NCBI GenBank assembly: GCA_033558025.1
Contig: JAUCEF010000005.1
Span: 6,882,001 to 6,946,000, forward strand
From: Phytophthora sp. 'mugwort'
Lineage: Eukaryota; Oomycota; Peronosporomycetes; Peronosporales; Peronosporaceae
Length of the DNA stretch: 64,000 bases
Reading direction: 5' to 3'
The position numbers were made by a program, and so were the translations under genes. Below the pieces are notes generated by a model that worked only from the letters and a program-made list of their open reading frames with translations, did no database searches and was not told the origin of the DNA. Shown here piece after piece: positions 1 through 10,637 of this stretch. How positions within the stretch are numbered: position 1 is the stretch's first letter; each line of letters opens with the position of its first letter.

Positions 1-1428
1 GCGATGAGGCACAAATTTGGCCACTCGCCATACATTCTCCAGGTGGGGTTTCAAGACAATAACTGTTCGTCTCTTAGTGTTGGCTATGGGTTCCCAGCTT
101 CAGGCAATTGTGAAGGTTCATTCAACGAGAGTGAAAGCTACTACGCCATCAGTAAACTCAACTCGAACGGATCGACGTCCATCCAGTACTTCTCAGCGAG
201 CTCCTGCTTGTCAGATACCTGGTACTTGACGCAGAGCGCAGATCAAAGAACTCTCTTGAGTCATTCGTGCGACGCCAATTGGTTCAGATGGTACAGTAGC
301 AACGATGATGAGATCAATGCGAGTGGATCGACATGGGAGGACCGCGGAGGACTCACTCTGACTGTCAACTCCCTCCTCGAAATCGGCGTTGGATTTCTCG
401 CCTTTCTACTCCTCGGCGTAGGCTCCGTAATTTGCAGACGCTATTTGAAAGCCAAGAGGATTGAAAGACTGTCCAAGTGGCCCAGAGGTCCGTCACAGAG
501 TATCAACTTTAATCAAGTCGTCCTGCACGGTCAGACTGGTCTCTGGAATGACGATATCATTACTACCAAGAGGATTTCACGAGACAAAGTGGTGCTCCAC
601 AAGCTCATCAGTCGTGGGGCTTATGGCGAAGTCCACGCTGGGTTGTATAACGGCCACCATGTTGCGATCAAGATGCTGCTACCTGCTAAACGAGGAAACC
701 TCGACTATGTCAATGAATTCCTCGCAGAAGCCAAGATGACTGCCTCCTTGGACCACCCCCACATCGTCACCTTCATCGGAGTAGCGTGGGATTCGCTCTC
801 TGATCTTTGTGTTGTGCTCGAGTTCATGGAAGGAGGCGACCTCCGAACACTTCTTGACAAGTACCAGATGTCCAACCACCCTGTGGGTTTAGACAGACAC
901 AAGATCTCCATCGCGCTCAGTGTGTGCCAAGCGTTGACTTATCTCCACTCGTTTCTTCCTCCAGTTATCCACCGAGATCTCAAATCACGGAATGTGTTGC
1001 TCGATAGCGAGATGAAGGCAAAACTGTCAGATTTTGGCATTTCTCGTGAGCGTCTCGATCGAACGATGACTGCATGTGTAGGCACCTCGCTCTGGATGGC
1101 ACCCGAAGTGATGCTTGGAGAACGATACGATGTGATGGCCGATATGTTTTCGTTCGGAGTCGTCTTATCAGAGCTGGATGTGCATACCATGCCGTATGCG
1201 CGAGTATCGAGAGAGAACGTTGACTCAAATGGCCACGAGATGACTGGCGTGAATCTGTTCCAGAAAATAGCGTTAGGAACTGTACAGGTCGAGTTTTCAG
1301 ACGCAAGTCCACGAGCTATTGTGGAACTTGCACGAATGTGCATGGCAATTGATCCAAGCGAACGACCATGCGCCGCTGAGGCAATGTACACGCTTCAACT
1401 GATCCAAGCCGGTACGAAGCAGCGATAG
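1..1428 (+). CDS. TKL receptor-like kinase K1, 5' end outside window
   Basis: Probable cell-surface receptor kinase. The reading frame is open from the window edge; by alignment with K3 the first visible Met (base 4) is internal, so the signal peptide and the first part of the ectodomain lie upstream. Numbering from that Met, residues 1-120 are the end of the Cys-containing ectodomain (ends RWYSSNDD), about 124-144 are a membrane segment followed by Arg/Lys, then an LWNDDIITTKRISR juxtamembrane block, then a complete kinase domain from about 200. The glycine loop (RGAYGEV), Lys223 (VAIK), HRD Asp325 in HRDLKSRN and DFG Asp343 are all present, so it looks catalytically competent. The HRDLKSRN motif and GTSLWMAPE segment fit the tyrosine-kinase-like Ser/Thr family. 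It is followed directly by the decayed paralogue K2 in the same orientation. The ligand is unknown. Confidence 0.88.
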   Translation, partial: AMRHKFGHSPYILQVGFQDNNCSSLSVGYGFPASGNCEGSFNESESYYAISKLNSNGSTSIQYFSASSCLSDTWYLTQSADQRTLLSHSCDANWFRWYSSNDDEINASGSTWEDRGGLTLTVNSLLEIGVGFLAFLLLGVGSVICRRYLKAKRIERLSKWPRGPSQSINFNQVVLHGQTGLWNDDIITTKRISRDKVVLHKLISRGAYGEVHAGLYNGHHVAIKMLLPAKRGNLDYVNEFLAEAKMTASLDHPHIVTFIGVAWDSLSDLCVVLEFMEGGDLRTLLDKYQMSNHPVGLDRHKISIALSVCQALTYLHSFLPPVIHRDLKSRNVLLDSEMKAKLSDFGISRERLDRTMTACVGTSLWMAPEVMLGERYDVMADMFSFGVVLSELDVHTMPYARVSRENVDSNGHEMTGVNLFQKIALGTVQVEFSDASPRAIVELARMCMAIDPSERPCAAEAMYTLQLIQAGTKQR

Positions 1429-1744
1429 CTTACAAACAACCTTCCGGTTCTGTGTATTTTACAGACAACGACTGTAATCTAAAATCGAAACTCACTTTAT
1501 CTAATGCATCCGAACACTTTACCTGTATGATCGAACTCAACTGTTTGGTGCTAGGCAAACGACTGTAGCTGATCCACCTGGAAGTCGGGATGTTCCTGGC
1601 ATAGTATTGTCCTTGCAGCAAGGCTTGCTGGCATTCATGTGCATCGCCTATGCAAACTACCAGCTGTACAAGTGTCCTGTGTTTTACGCATTGGCGCTGG
1701 CTACACTTATCGGGCTTCATTTCAAGTAGTCTCTAGCGTCATAG
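1429..1744. other. Intergenic gap K1-K2
   Basis: Short spacer between two tandem kinase genes. No coding segment, repeat or recognisable relic was seen. It presumably holds the K1 3' untranslated region and the decayed promoter of K2. Confidence 0.5.
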
Positions 1745-3400
1745 TTGTGTCAAGAGCTCCGACCATTGTTGCTGCAGGTAGTGGCTCGACACGCCGACAG
1801 GTTCACGGTCGCAATCAAGATGTACTCAATTATTTCTTCTTGCTTTGGTGATGAATGTGATGTCACTCCGTACCTCGTAAGTATAGAGAAAGATGACAAC
1901 TATGCTGCCAGTTCGTGTGCCATGTACAACACATTTGGCTCGAGGCCTGTTAACGCCAACATGATGACAAGCGAGTGCTCGACGGACTATTTACAAGATG
2001 TACGAGGCAAGTTTGGGAACTCACCCTACTGCTGCATGCGGAAAAAAATTGCACCGAGTTCGCAATGGGCTTCGGGTACCCTGCGACGGGCTCTTGCGTC
2101 GGGGCGTACAACGAATCGGACAGTATTTAGCTCATTGCCAACTTCAACGAGAACGGATCGGCCTTGTTTCAGCAATTTCTCGACCAAACATGTTTCTCCG
2201 ATGAGCTGTAGATGACACAAAGCATCGACCATGGCATTACCGCAAAACACACGGGTGACGCCAGCCAGTTTCGATGGTACAGTAGCAATGACATTGACAA
2301 TTCTAACGGAACTGGTTCAACATCGACTAACGACGACGATCGAGGGCACAGCAACATCGGAATCACGATCGGCGTAGCAGCATTGTCTTCTGTGTCGTGA
2401 TTGTTTTTCACACACGCAGATTAAGGCGTTAAGCTTCGGAGAAACGACTCGAATCGAAGTCTATCCGAGCGTCCCGAAACAGTTCAGCACTCGAAGCAGC
2501 TCTTTGCGGCCAATCTGGACTCTGGAGTGCGATATCATCACGACAAAGCGGATTCCGCGAGATAAAATCGAGATAAGCGGACTCGTCAGTCATGGTGCTT
2601 TTGGTGAAGTGTATTCAGGAGTCTTTAACGGACAGCGAGTCGCAGTCAAGATGCTTCTCCCAGCCAGTCGAGAAAAGCTGCCGTGCGTGAACGAGTTCCT
2701 TGCTGAAGCTAAGATGATAGCCTCGACCGACCACCCGCATATTATCTCCTTTGTTGGCGTCGCATGGAACTCGCTAGCCGACGGGTGTGTTTTCCTCGAC
2801 TACATGGACAGAGGAGAACTGCGGACTCTGCTGAACCAATACGAAGAAGGAAATCATTCTCTGGGTTTCGACAGACCAAAAACCACCATCGCACTCCAGG
2901 TCTGCCATGCGTTTGCCTATCTCCACTCGCTCAAGCCGTTGGTCATTCATCGAGATTTAAAGTACCGCAATATTCTGCTGGACAACGAGATGAAGGTCAA
3001 GCTGTCGGACTTTGGCATATCTCGAGAGTGACTCGACCGAACGATGACTGCAAGCGTTGGGACTTCTCTCTGGATGGCACCCGAGGTGATGCTAGGCGAG
3101 CGCTACGACAAGGTCGATATGTATTCGTTTGGTGTGGTATGTCCGAGTTAGACGGGCATTCGAGGCCGTATGCTCGTGTGAAGAAGGAAATTTTGGACTC
3201 AAACGGCCGAGAAATGACCGACTCGGTGCTTCTCCACAAGGTGGCACTAGGACAGATCCAGGTCGAGTTCTCTAAAGCAAGTCCAAAGGCTATTGTGGAA
3301 CTTGGTCGTGCCTGTATATCGATCGATCCGACTCAACGTCCGAGTGCAGCATAAGCTTTGTATACATTCACAGACTATTCTGTCGCGGAAGATGCAGTAA
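1745..3400 (+). pseudogene. Receptor-like kinase pseudogene K2
   Basis: Same architecture as K1 and K3 but broken many times. The ectodomain starts in one frame (FGSRPVNANMMTSECSTDY, then KFGNSPY), shifts near 2030-2040, and its end (FRWYSSNDI) is in another frame near 2265. The juxtamembrane and kinase segment is open from about 2504 to 3030 with an intact glycine loop, VAVK lysine and HRDLKYRN. A TGA at about 3028-3030 then replaces the Arg codon of the GISRERLDRT stretch, and a further single-base loss near 3140 breaks GVVLSELD. The last segment ends RPSAA followed by an in-frame stop where paralogues have Glu. The signal peptide is not clearly recognisable; the boundary given is approximate. 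The spread of independent lesions argues against sequencing error. Confidence 0.85.
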
Positions 3401-3866
3401 GCGTACAGAATAATTAATGTTGTTGGTTGATCAATAATAGGGGACTATTTATAATTTTTCTCCGCCATAGAATAATTTAATATCACGTGTCTAGGTTGTA
3501 AGCGTGTTGGTACTTGTATGATACCCACTGGATTGAACCAAGCAGGCAATCCGATAGGAAGCTCCACCTCTTATTCAGTTAGGGATTGCCATCCCCTCAC
3601 AACAAAACGTAGCGCGAACCTACTGTAGACACGCGCGTCGAGGACGGGATTCATATGTTGTCGCCTGCTTCTCACCCGCTCAGAATTATTCTTATCCAGA
3701 GCTCCTATGGCTCGCTAATTCTAGACTTGTGGATAGTCATCAAATGAAAACGCATACCGCCGAAAACACACGACGCGTTCCAGCTGGTCACAAGCGCCTT
3801 CTGTTCCGTCCTTGTTGTGGCAGATTCAGGCTCGATTTGCTTACTTTTCGTCCGCGAGACAGTGCG
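3401..3866. other. Intergenic gap K2-K3
   Basis: Non-coding spacer and presumed K3 promoter. An in-frame extension upstream of the chosen K3 start exists (ATG at 3744), but its translation has no signal-peptide character. Nothing else was recognised. Confidence 0.45.
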
Positions 3867-5582
3867 ATGTTGCTTCGTCGAGTGATGTTTGCGCTCTTAA
3901 TGGCTCTAACGAGGAAGGCGACGGCAGACAAAGTGTTTGCGATTCAGGCCACGTACCTGGGCGACCGGTGTGGCGGCACTCCCTACGCGATCTCGGTTTA
4001 CGAGGATGAAAACTGTACAGTGACAACGTGCGAGTCGTACGATCTCTCTTTCGGTTCGCGAGCAGTTAACGCCAACATGATGACGAATGACTGCTCCTCG
4101 GACCATCAAGAGCTCCAACAAATAATGCGAGACAAGTTTGGCAACTCTCCGTACCTGCTTCAGATGCTACACAACGATGAGAATTGTACCGAGTTCTCGA
4201 TGGCATTCGGATACCCTGCAATGGGCGCTTGTGTCGGTGCTTACAATGAGTCTGATGGGCTCTACGCTGTCGCAAGTCTTAATACCAACGGCTCGGCTTC
4301 TCTTGGCTTATATTTCGAGAGAAGCTGCTTTGCCGACCAGCAGTACATGGTGACGTTCGTGTCGAAGGATGAGCTCGCGACTCATTCATGCACGATCGAT
4401 TGGTTTACATGGTACAGCAGCAACGACGCCAGTGGAAGCACTTCAGCGTCAACGGACGAGCTTACAGACAGTCACCTCAGCTCTGGGGCTCTCATTGGAA
4501 TGGGGTTAAGCGCATTTGGTTTTGCGGCGGTACTTGGCATCGCTCTATTTGCTCGAAGACGCCATACAAGAGCTCATGCGACGAACAAACACGACCACTT
4601 TGACTCCAGCATGACCCCTACAGCGATTGATTCATTGGAGGCAGTTTTGCGTGGACAAATTGGTTTGTGGAACGACGATATCATCACAGCAAAGCGTATC
4701 CCAAGAGCGAAAGTATTGACTGAGAAGCTTGTTAGTCGTGGCTCGTTCGGCGAAGTGTACGCTGGCACGTTCAATGGACGTAAAGTTGCAGTCAAGATGC
4801 TGCTCCCTGCCATGCAAGGCAAGATCAACCACGTTAATGATTTCCTAGCAGAAGCTAAGATGACTGCGACGATGGACCATCCACACATTGTGTCGTTCCT
4901 CGGTGTCGCGTGGGACTCGCTGTCCGATATCTGCGTCGTGCTCGAGTACATGGAAGGGGGCGAGCTACGAACGGTGCTGGACAAGTACGAGAAGGAAAAT
5001 ATCCCGATCGGATTTACTAAAGAGAAGACTCAAATCGCTCTCGAAGTTTGCCACGCGCTAACGTACCTCCACTCACTGTCGCCGCCGATAATTCATCGAG
5101 ATCTCAAGTCTCGCAACATTTTGTTGAATAGTGAGATGAAGGCGAAACTTTCCGACTTTGGAATATCTCGAGAACGACTTGACCGGACGATGACTGCAGG
5201 AGTTGGCACGTCACTCTGGATGGCACCTGAAGTCATGCTAGGCGAACGGTACGACGATAAAGCCGATGTGTTCTCGTTTGGAGTGGTGCTATCCGAGCTG
5301 GATGTGCACACCCTCCCATACACTCGAGCGAAGAAGGACAATTTGGACTCGAAAGGCAACCAAATACCGGACTCGGTTCTCCTTCAGCGTGTGGCGCTGG
5401 GAATTATGAAGGTCGAGTTCTCGGACGCAAGTCCAAAGGCGATTACGGAGCTTGGTCGCGCATGTACGTCCGTATATCCGACAGAACGACCAAGTGCAGC
5501 TGAGGCGCTCTACAAGCTTCAGATGATTCTTTCACGGAAGAAGATTGCTCGAGTTCAATCAGGTTCGGATGTAATTTATTAA
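3867..5582 (+). CDS. TKL receptor-like kinase K3 (intact)
   Basis: Single-exon gene for a 571-residue single-pass receptor kinase. I chose the ATG at 3867 because it begins a signal peptide (MLLRRVMFALLMALTRKATA) directly before the conserved ectodomain start; an earlier in-frame ATG at 3744 would bury it. Residues 21 to about 195 are an ectodomain with paired Cys, the shared GGTPY and FGNSPYLLQ motifs, and an end in WYSSND. A membrane segment lies at about 205-228, followed by RRRH. The kinase domain runs from about 284 to 560 with glycine loop SRGSFGEV, Lys310, HRD Asp412 and DFG Asp430, then the [15 protein letters not shown] activation segment. It sits tandem with K1 and K2. No introns are needed. 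Ser/Thr kinase activity is inferred from the TKL-type motifs; ligand and pathway are unknown. Confidence 0.92.
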   Translation: MLLRRVMFALLMALTRKATADKVFAIQATYLGDRCGGTPYAISVYEDENCTVTTCESYDLSFGSRAVNANMMTNDCSSDHQELQQIMRDKFGNSPYLLQMLHNDENCTEFSMAFGYPAMGACVGAYNESDGLYAVASLNTNGSASLGLYFERSCFADQQYMVTFVSKDELATHSCTIDWFTWYSSNDASGSTSASTDELTDSHLSSGALIGMGLSAFGFAAVLGIALFARRRHTRAHATNKHDHFDSSMTPTAIDSLEAVLRGQIGLWNDDIITAKRIPRAKVLTEKLVSRGSFGEVYAGTFNGRKVAVKMLLPAMQGKINHVNDFLAEAKMTATMDHPHIVSFLGVAWDSLSDICVVLEYMEGGELRTVLDKYEKENIPIGFTKEKTQIALEVCHALTYLHSLSPPIIHRDLKSRNILLNSEMKAKLSDFGISRERLDRTMTAGVGTSLWMAPEVMLGERYDDKADVFSFGVVLSELDVHTLPYTRAKKDNLDSKGNQIPDSVLLQRVALGIMKVEFSDASPKAITELGRACTSVYPTERPSAAEALYKLQMILSRKKIARVQSGSDVIY

Positions 5583-6009
5583 GAAAACCTCGACGTGGTA
5601 GCGCGTCTCCTTCGAGATTAACATGACTGGCAAATTAGTAATATGTTCGTCTAGTAATTTGTTCGTAACAACTTCTCCGTACAATTTTTCTTGGTCAAAA
5701 CATTTGTAGATCGAGGAGTAAGTTAAGAGTATCTGCTAGACAGTACAATAGTTCTTCAGGTGATGGTCGTTGACGGAGCTGCACAAGTTTGGCTCTTGTC
5801 AATCGAAATGCAATGATTTGAGCGGTTTGTAGTACATTCGAAAACTTGTTACGTCGATCGAATGATTAGACCACAACGATCTAGCTTGAGCTTAATCCTC
5901 AAGCTCAGGAGCGTCTGTGACACTGATCCGTCGATCAATTGAGAGGTATTTTCGCAATTGATCATACTTTTTTTTCTCGTGTGAACTTTCTGTAGCTCTC
6001 GATTATCTG

Positions 6010-6112
6010 TTCGAGAGCATTCTCAAGTCCCCACTTTCCATGACTTCCAGTAACACACACTACGAATTCCACGCGGCACCAACAGAGGAGCAATCCCTGG
6101 ATAATCCGTCCT
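6010..6112 (-). pseudogene. Small kinase-domain relic
   Basis: On the reverse strand a short stretch reads approximately VLLEVMESGDLRMLSN. It is preceded by GAAWNS and an in-frame stop, matching the hinge region of the neighbouring kinases (GVAWDSLSDLCVVLEFMEGGDLRTLL). No flanking kinase motifs survive on either side. It is most simply a fragment left by an old kinase copy between K3 and K4. The match is short and made by eye, so confidence is moderate. The rest of the 5583-6386 gap shows nothing recognisable. Confidence 0.5.
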
Positions 6113-6386
6113 GTGAGGAAGCTTGACACCTGTTTTGCAGTCCATTCTGTGGATGGATCGGAAATAGTTGGTGGAGATCACGTAATGACTGAGGCCAGCA
6201 GGATTTGCACATCGAGACGTCGATATGTCAGAAGCACATGACAATTGAGTCTACGCATACTTCAATACGAGCTGGAAAAAGCCTTGGCATACTAGCACAA
6301 TTGTATATCATCCGTTACTGCAGTACAGGCACAAGGCCTTGATCGTTCGAACAATGATGGCGACTCACTGCGCTTTTGTTGCTCGA

Positions 6387-7922
6387 TCATGTCCGTTTTT
6401 GAGCCAGAAAGACATGCAGTTTGTACAGAGCTTCTGCTGCACTTGGCCGGTCGTTCGGGATCTACTGACACACAGGCACGCCCCAGTTCTTTCAGTGACT
6501 TTGGATTCGTATCTGAAAACTCCACGCAAACTTCTCCCGTTGTAATCTTCTGCAACAGCGCTGCGTCAGCCATCACGCGACCGTCAGAGTCGCAACTCCT
6601 CTGTTTCACTTGAGCGTATGGCAGAGTGTGAACGTCGAACTCAGACAAGACGACACCGAACGAGAACATATCTGCCTTGTCATCATATCTCTCCCCCAGC
6701 ATCACCTCAGGCGCCATCCACAACGAGGTGCCTACTCCTACAGTCATAGTGAGGTCGAGACGTTCTCTCGAGATGCCAAAGTCGGACTGTTTGGCTTCCA
6801 AGGCGCGATTCAGGAGGATATTTCTTGACTTGTGGTCGCGATGGATCACGGGCGGAGCGAGGGAGTGAAGATACATGAGAGCATGGCAGACATGCAGTGC
6901 GATAGTCGCTTTTGTTCGATTAAAACCGACAGGGTGGTTTGCTGCTAAGTTTTTGTCCAGAAACGTCCTTAGATCTCCACTATCCAAAACAACGCAGAGA
7001 TCTGACAGTGAAACCCAGGATACACTGATGAAAGAAACGATACGTGGGTGGTCAAAAGTCGCGGTTATCCTGGCTTCAGCGAGGAACTGGTTCACCTGCT
7101 GAAGATTTCCACGCGTCGTCGCCGTCAGCATCTTGACGGCCACCGGTCTACCGTTAAACTGTCCGAGATAGACCACACCATAAGCTCCTTGACTAAGCAG
7201 CCGCTTAATTTTGACCATGTGGCGTGGGATGCGGTGTGCGATGATCACTTCGTTGCTTCATAAGGCGTGTCCTCCGGACAAAATGTCGTCCGAGAAGACC
7301 GTGTTTGCCGACTACATTATTGTCTCATTGAAGCGTGGATTCCGTAGCTTCTGTCGTCTGTTATTGCAACAGCGCAATACGAAAACCCCAAACAGCAAGA
7401 GCGTTACCAAGCACCCACCAGCGATCCCGACGATAGCGCTAATGGATAAGCCGCTGGAGATGTCATCATAACTGCCGTACCATTCCGACCAGTCGGCGTC
7501 GCACACATGGCTACTTTAACGTCTTTGCGTCTGCTTCCTTGGTCATATACAACGACTCGGGCAAACAAGGACTCGCTGAAAGATACTGGATGGACGCTGA
7601 CCCATTCGAGTCGAGACGAGCGATGATGTAGTAACTCACCGTCTGGTTGAAAGCCCCTTCACAATTGCCGGACGCTGGATAACCATCGCCAACTCTGAAA
7701 CTGGAACAGCTTCCATCTTGATATTCTTCCTGCAGGATGTACGGGAATCGCCAAATTTGTCTCGCATTGCTGAGATGTAATCGGTAGAGCATCCCATCGA
7801 CATCATGTCAGCGCTTATAGTACTTGTATTGCCCTCATTTGAGGAGCATTCTTGACTCTCCGTGCATTTCGAATTCGCTTCAGCCGTCACAATGTACGGC
7901 GTACCATCACACGTGGTGCCTG

Positions 7923-7958
<36 letters not shown>

Positions 7959-7960
7959 GT
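6387..7960 (-). pseudogene. Receptor-like kinase pseudogene K4
   Basis: A reverse-strand paralogue of K1/K3. The ectodomain starts at CTGTTCDGTPYIV directly after a (TA)n tract that occupies the place where a signal peptide and start codon should be. A single-base loss near 7750 shifts the frame at KFGDS/PYILQ. The segment GNCEGAFNQ to SIQYLSAS is then open, followed by breaks before WYGSYDD, a membrane segment (GIAGGCLVTLLLFGVFVL) and the kinase domain from about 7248. Four hinge residues (EYMEGG region) are deleted, the HRDLK motif reads HRDHK, and a frameshift near 6470 breaks the C-terminus, whose homologous end (PSAAEALYKLHVFLAQKRT) reaches a stop at 6387. The Lys of VAVK and the DFG motif remain. 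It is almost certainly non-functional. Confidence 0.86.
7924..7960. repeat. (TA)n microsatellite at the K4 5' end
   Basis: About 37 bases of alternating TA with one G interruption. It abuts the first recognisable ectodomain codons of K4 and replaces its leader, so expansion or insertion here may have removed the start. Confidence 0.85.
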
Positions 7961-8543
7961 GAGACCGAACTTGAATACATCGTTCCGGTCTCGCCCAACA
8001 GGTGCGGTCAAGCCTTGAATATGGTGCGCTTGCCGCAGGAGTTGAAAATCGAAAGTAACCCGCAGAAATATACACATCACGAAAGCAGTGCGCAGGTGTT
8101 TCCTGTTGCCAGCACATATTCACTTGGTAGATATTTGAGCATGACGAGGTGTAGATGGTACTCTGTGTCCCGTCAACGCTGTGCATGCGTTGTTGTGTTT
8201 ATTACGTAAGCACAGCTTAAAAAACTGGAAAACAACGAAGTTTGGATTGGAAGCGTAGCATAAACAGAAAAGTCGAAAGGATTGAGACTTAAGGCAACAT
8301 TTTGGAGAGGTGATACAGACAGCGCGCCTTGCGCTGTCGGCAGGCCACTCCCTGTACCTAACGCCTTTTAAGAGTCTTAATTAAAGACCCGCTTAGGTCG
8401 AATTCTCCAAACATAATCCGCTGCGGTTTTTTAATTATTACGTTTACTTTATCATTAACAATTTATCAGGCTTTAATTTAATTATAATTAAAAAACATAA
8501 TATATTTCAAATTTATTATAACCGAGTGGTGCAAATATTACAC
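7961..8543. other. Gap between K4 and the pogo element
   Basis: Non-coding; the last 150 bases are very AT-rich. No kinase or transposon coding remnant was recognised. It marks the left border of the first mobile-element island. Confidence 0.4.
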
Positions 8544-8708
8544 TACCGAATTCCTCGATAAGCTGGCCCCATGTGGTACTTCGCCAAAGCGGGCCAGCTC
8601 ATGGATAGAAGCTTGACCAGCAGTGTCTAATTCTATGGCAGAAAAAATCTCGGCAGACGCAGGGGACTGCCAACCGCACGCCATTAAGAGAATCGCGCTC
8701 CTAAGATC

Positions 8709-9974
8709 ATGGCTAAGACGACGCACACCGTCCGAGCAAAGATGCTTGTCGTGCTCGAGGCTACTGGGGAGAGAGATACTGTGAGAGAGACGGCACGTCG
8801 ACACGGCCTCCTGCCCAGCCAAGTGCTACGCTGGGTCAAGAAACGCGCGAAGCTTAAGGAGGCAGTGATAAGGAATCCTCGTGCTCGCTCATTGAATGCA
8901 GGCCGTCCACGAGCCAATCCGAACTCGAAGAAGAGTTGGCACAGTGGAATATCGAGCGGCGGGCTCAAGAGATAACTGTAACTACTAACCAAGTCATCTT
9001 CAAAGCGATTGCTATTGATCGCTCGTTTCGAGGGGGTAACCGGAAAGCTATGTGGAGCTGGGTCTACCCTTTTCTCCATCGCCACCGCTTAAGCATACGC
9101 CGCCGGACGCGCGTCGGGCAAAAACTCAGCGGTCACCTTGCCGAAGTGCGGCGTGAGTTTTGTGGATGCTTTAAATCATGAGCGTTTCTTGTCTGGGGGC
9201 TCGCTAGAAGGGACGCCACCAGCATTGCGCGTGAATATGGATGAAACTGCGGTATTTTTTGAGGTGACATCGAAAACGCTGTAAATGCTCGCACGGCGTC
9301 TGTGCGTGGGAGTGGATCAAATTCTAGATGACTGACTGCTTGCGTCGCGTGCGCCCAAGATGGACCAAGCTACTTTTATTCGCCATCTTCAAAGCAAAAG
9401 CAGGCGCAACAATTGAGCAGAAGTTGGATCAAATTCTCCCCCTGGGGTCTTCGGCTGCTGCCAAGAAAATGGCTGGATGGACGAGAGGGGATGCCAGATT
9501 CGGCTAGAGAAAGTGTGGAAGCCTTACGTTGAATCGTCCGTCGTCACTTCTAATGCTGGGTGAATTTAAATGCCACATACAGGCTTCATTGCGCAGCCTC
9601 AATGATATTAGGACGAAGGTGGAGTTTATCCCGAGCGGATACACTTGTGTACTCCAACCTTGCGATGTTGGAATTAGTAAGCCATTAAAAAAAATGGAAT
9701 CGGTATCCAGTACAACGCATGGACTATTAACAAGATGGATGGCTTAGGTAGCAACGCCAAGGTTGCGGTACCTGAACGTGAAGATATTCACGACAATTGG
9801 CTATGGAAAGCAGTCAAGCCCCCCCCCCCCCCCCCCGAACATCAGCAAGATAGGATGATAGCAGATATTGCGGATTCGGCGGATTCTGAGTCGCAGTCAG
9901 GAGGTGAGCAGCAAGCTGGAGATGACGCTGAAGTAGGTTTTGACGGTGAAGAGGTGCTGCGTATTATGTTCTAA
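8709..9974 (+). pseudogene. pogo-like DDE_1 transposase, broken
   Basis: The N-terminal segment (MAKTTHTVRAKMLVVLEA, then TARRHGLLPSQVLRWVKKR) is a helix-turn-helix DNA-binding region. It is followed in another frame by FRGGNRKAMWSWVYPFLHRH and RVGQKLSGHLAEVR, typical of the second DNA-binding part of pogo/CENP-B-like transposases. The catalytic region starts at NMDETAVFFE (first Asp) near 9235, with later pieces GCYQE-like near 9460, KVEFIPSGYTCVLQPCDVGI near 9625, and KVAVPEREDIHDNWLW near 9760. At least four frame changes and stops interrupt it, and an 18-base run of C lies at 9819-9836. The C-terminus is acidic. Confidence 0.82.
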
Positions 9975-9982
9975 AGTGCTCT

Positions 9983-10405
9983 TCAATGACGGCGAGCATT
10001 AAACAGCGAACAATACCCTATTGCGCTCAGATCGACGGCGTTTTTGGCTGTTCTCGAATTTTCGCAAGTCTTCCACCACTGTAGCCATCTTGTTTTCGTA
10101 GGCTGCTCGTTCTCGTAGGTGCCGGCGCGGTAGATAACCGACATGCCACGCATGTTATCCCTGCGCGGATGACATAAGCCTTCACGAGCCACTCGATTTC
10201 TCCATCGCCGGCTAGAGAAGCCCCCCCCCCTTGAAAACCGCAACATCGTCAACTTTGAGGTCCTTGCCACAAGCACCGTGGGTGACGCAGCTCCGCCCAG
10301 CATCTCCTTCATCGCATCCCACGACGTCGACGCCACGGATGCGCAGCTGGTCCGCCTGTTATTACAGAGCATTAAACGACAATATCTGGGCGATGAAGCA
10401 CGCAC
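9983..10405 (-). other. Unassigned reading frame inside the pogo element
   Basis: The reverse strand is open for 140 codons between the transposase remnant and the right terminus. Its translation has no motif I recognise, and the forward strand is also partly open here. It could be chance openness in GC-rich sequence or a second element-encoded frame. Low support either way. Confidence 0.15.
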
Positions 10406-10637
10406 TCAACGACTTCGGGCTTACCATAGGTGGCTTCAAATGCTGAATGACTATTGTGGCTTGTGGCCAGGCGACTTGATTGGTGGAAAATGTGGTAGGG
10501 GGCCAGCTCACCGATGAGGTCCCTTCAATTTCAGCCCATCACTTTATCTCGAAAAACGGAGTGAGTGGGTGGGTGGGTGGGGGGGGGGCAGCTCATCGAT
10601 GAAATTTGACGGGGCCAGCTTATCGGGGAATTCGATA

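Larger units (their letters stand above)
8546..10635 (+). mobile_element. pogo/Tigger-like DNA transposon with TIRs and TA target duplication
   Basis: A 2090-bp element. The first 25 bases (8546-8570) and the reverse complement of the last 25 (10611-10635) match at 23 positions and contain GATAAGCTGGCCCC. The dinucleotide TA flanks both ends (8544-8545 and 10636-10637), the target duplication known for pogo/mariner elements. Subterminal copies of a GGCCAGCTCA-type motif occur at about 8589, 10499 and 10585. Inside is a decayed DDE transposase. Known biology of this superfamily is cut-and-paste transposition; this copy is non-autonomous because its transposase is broken. Confidence 0.88.
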
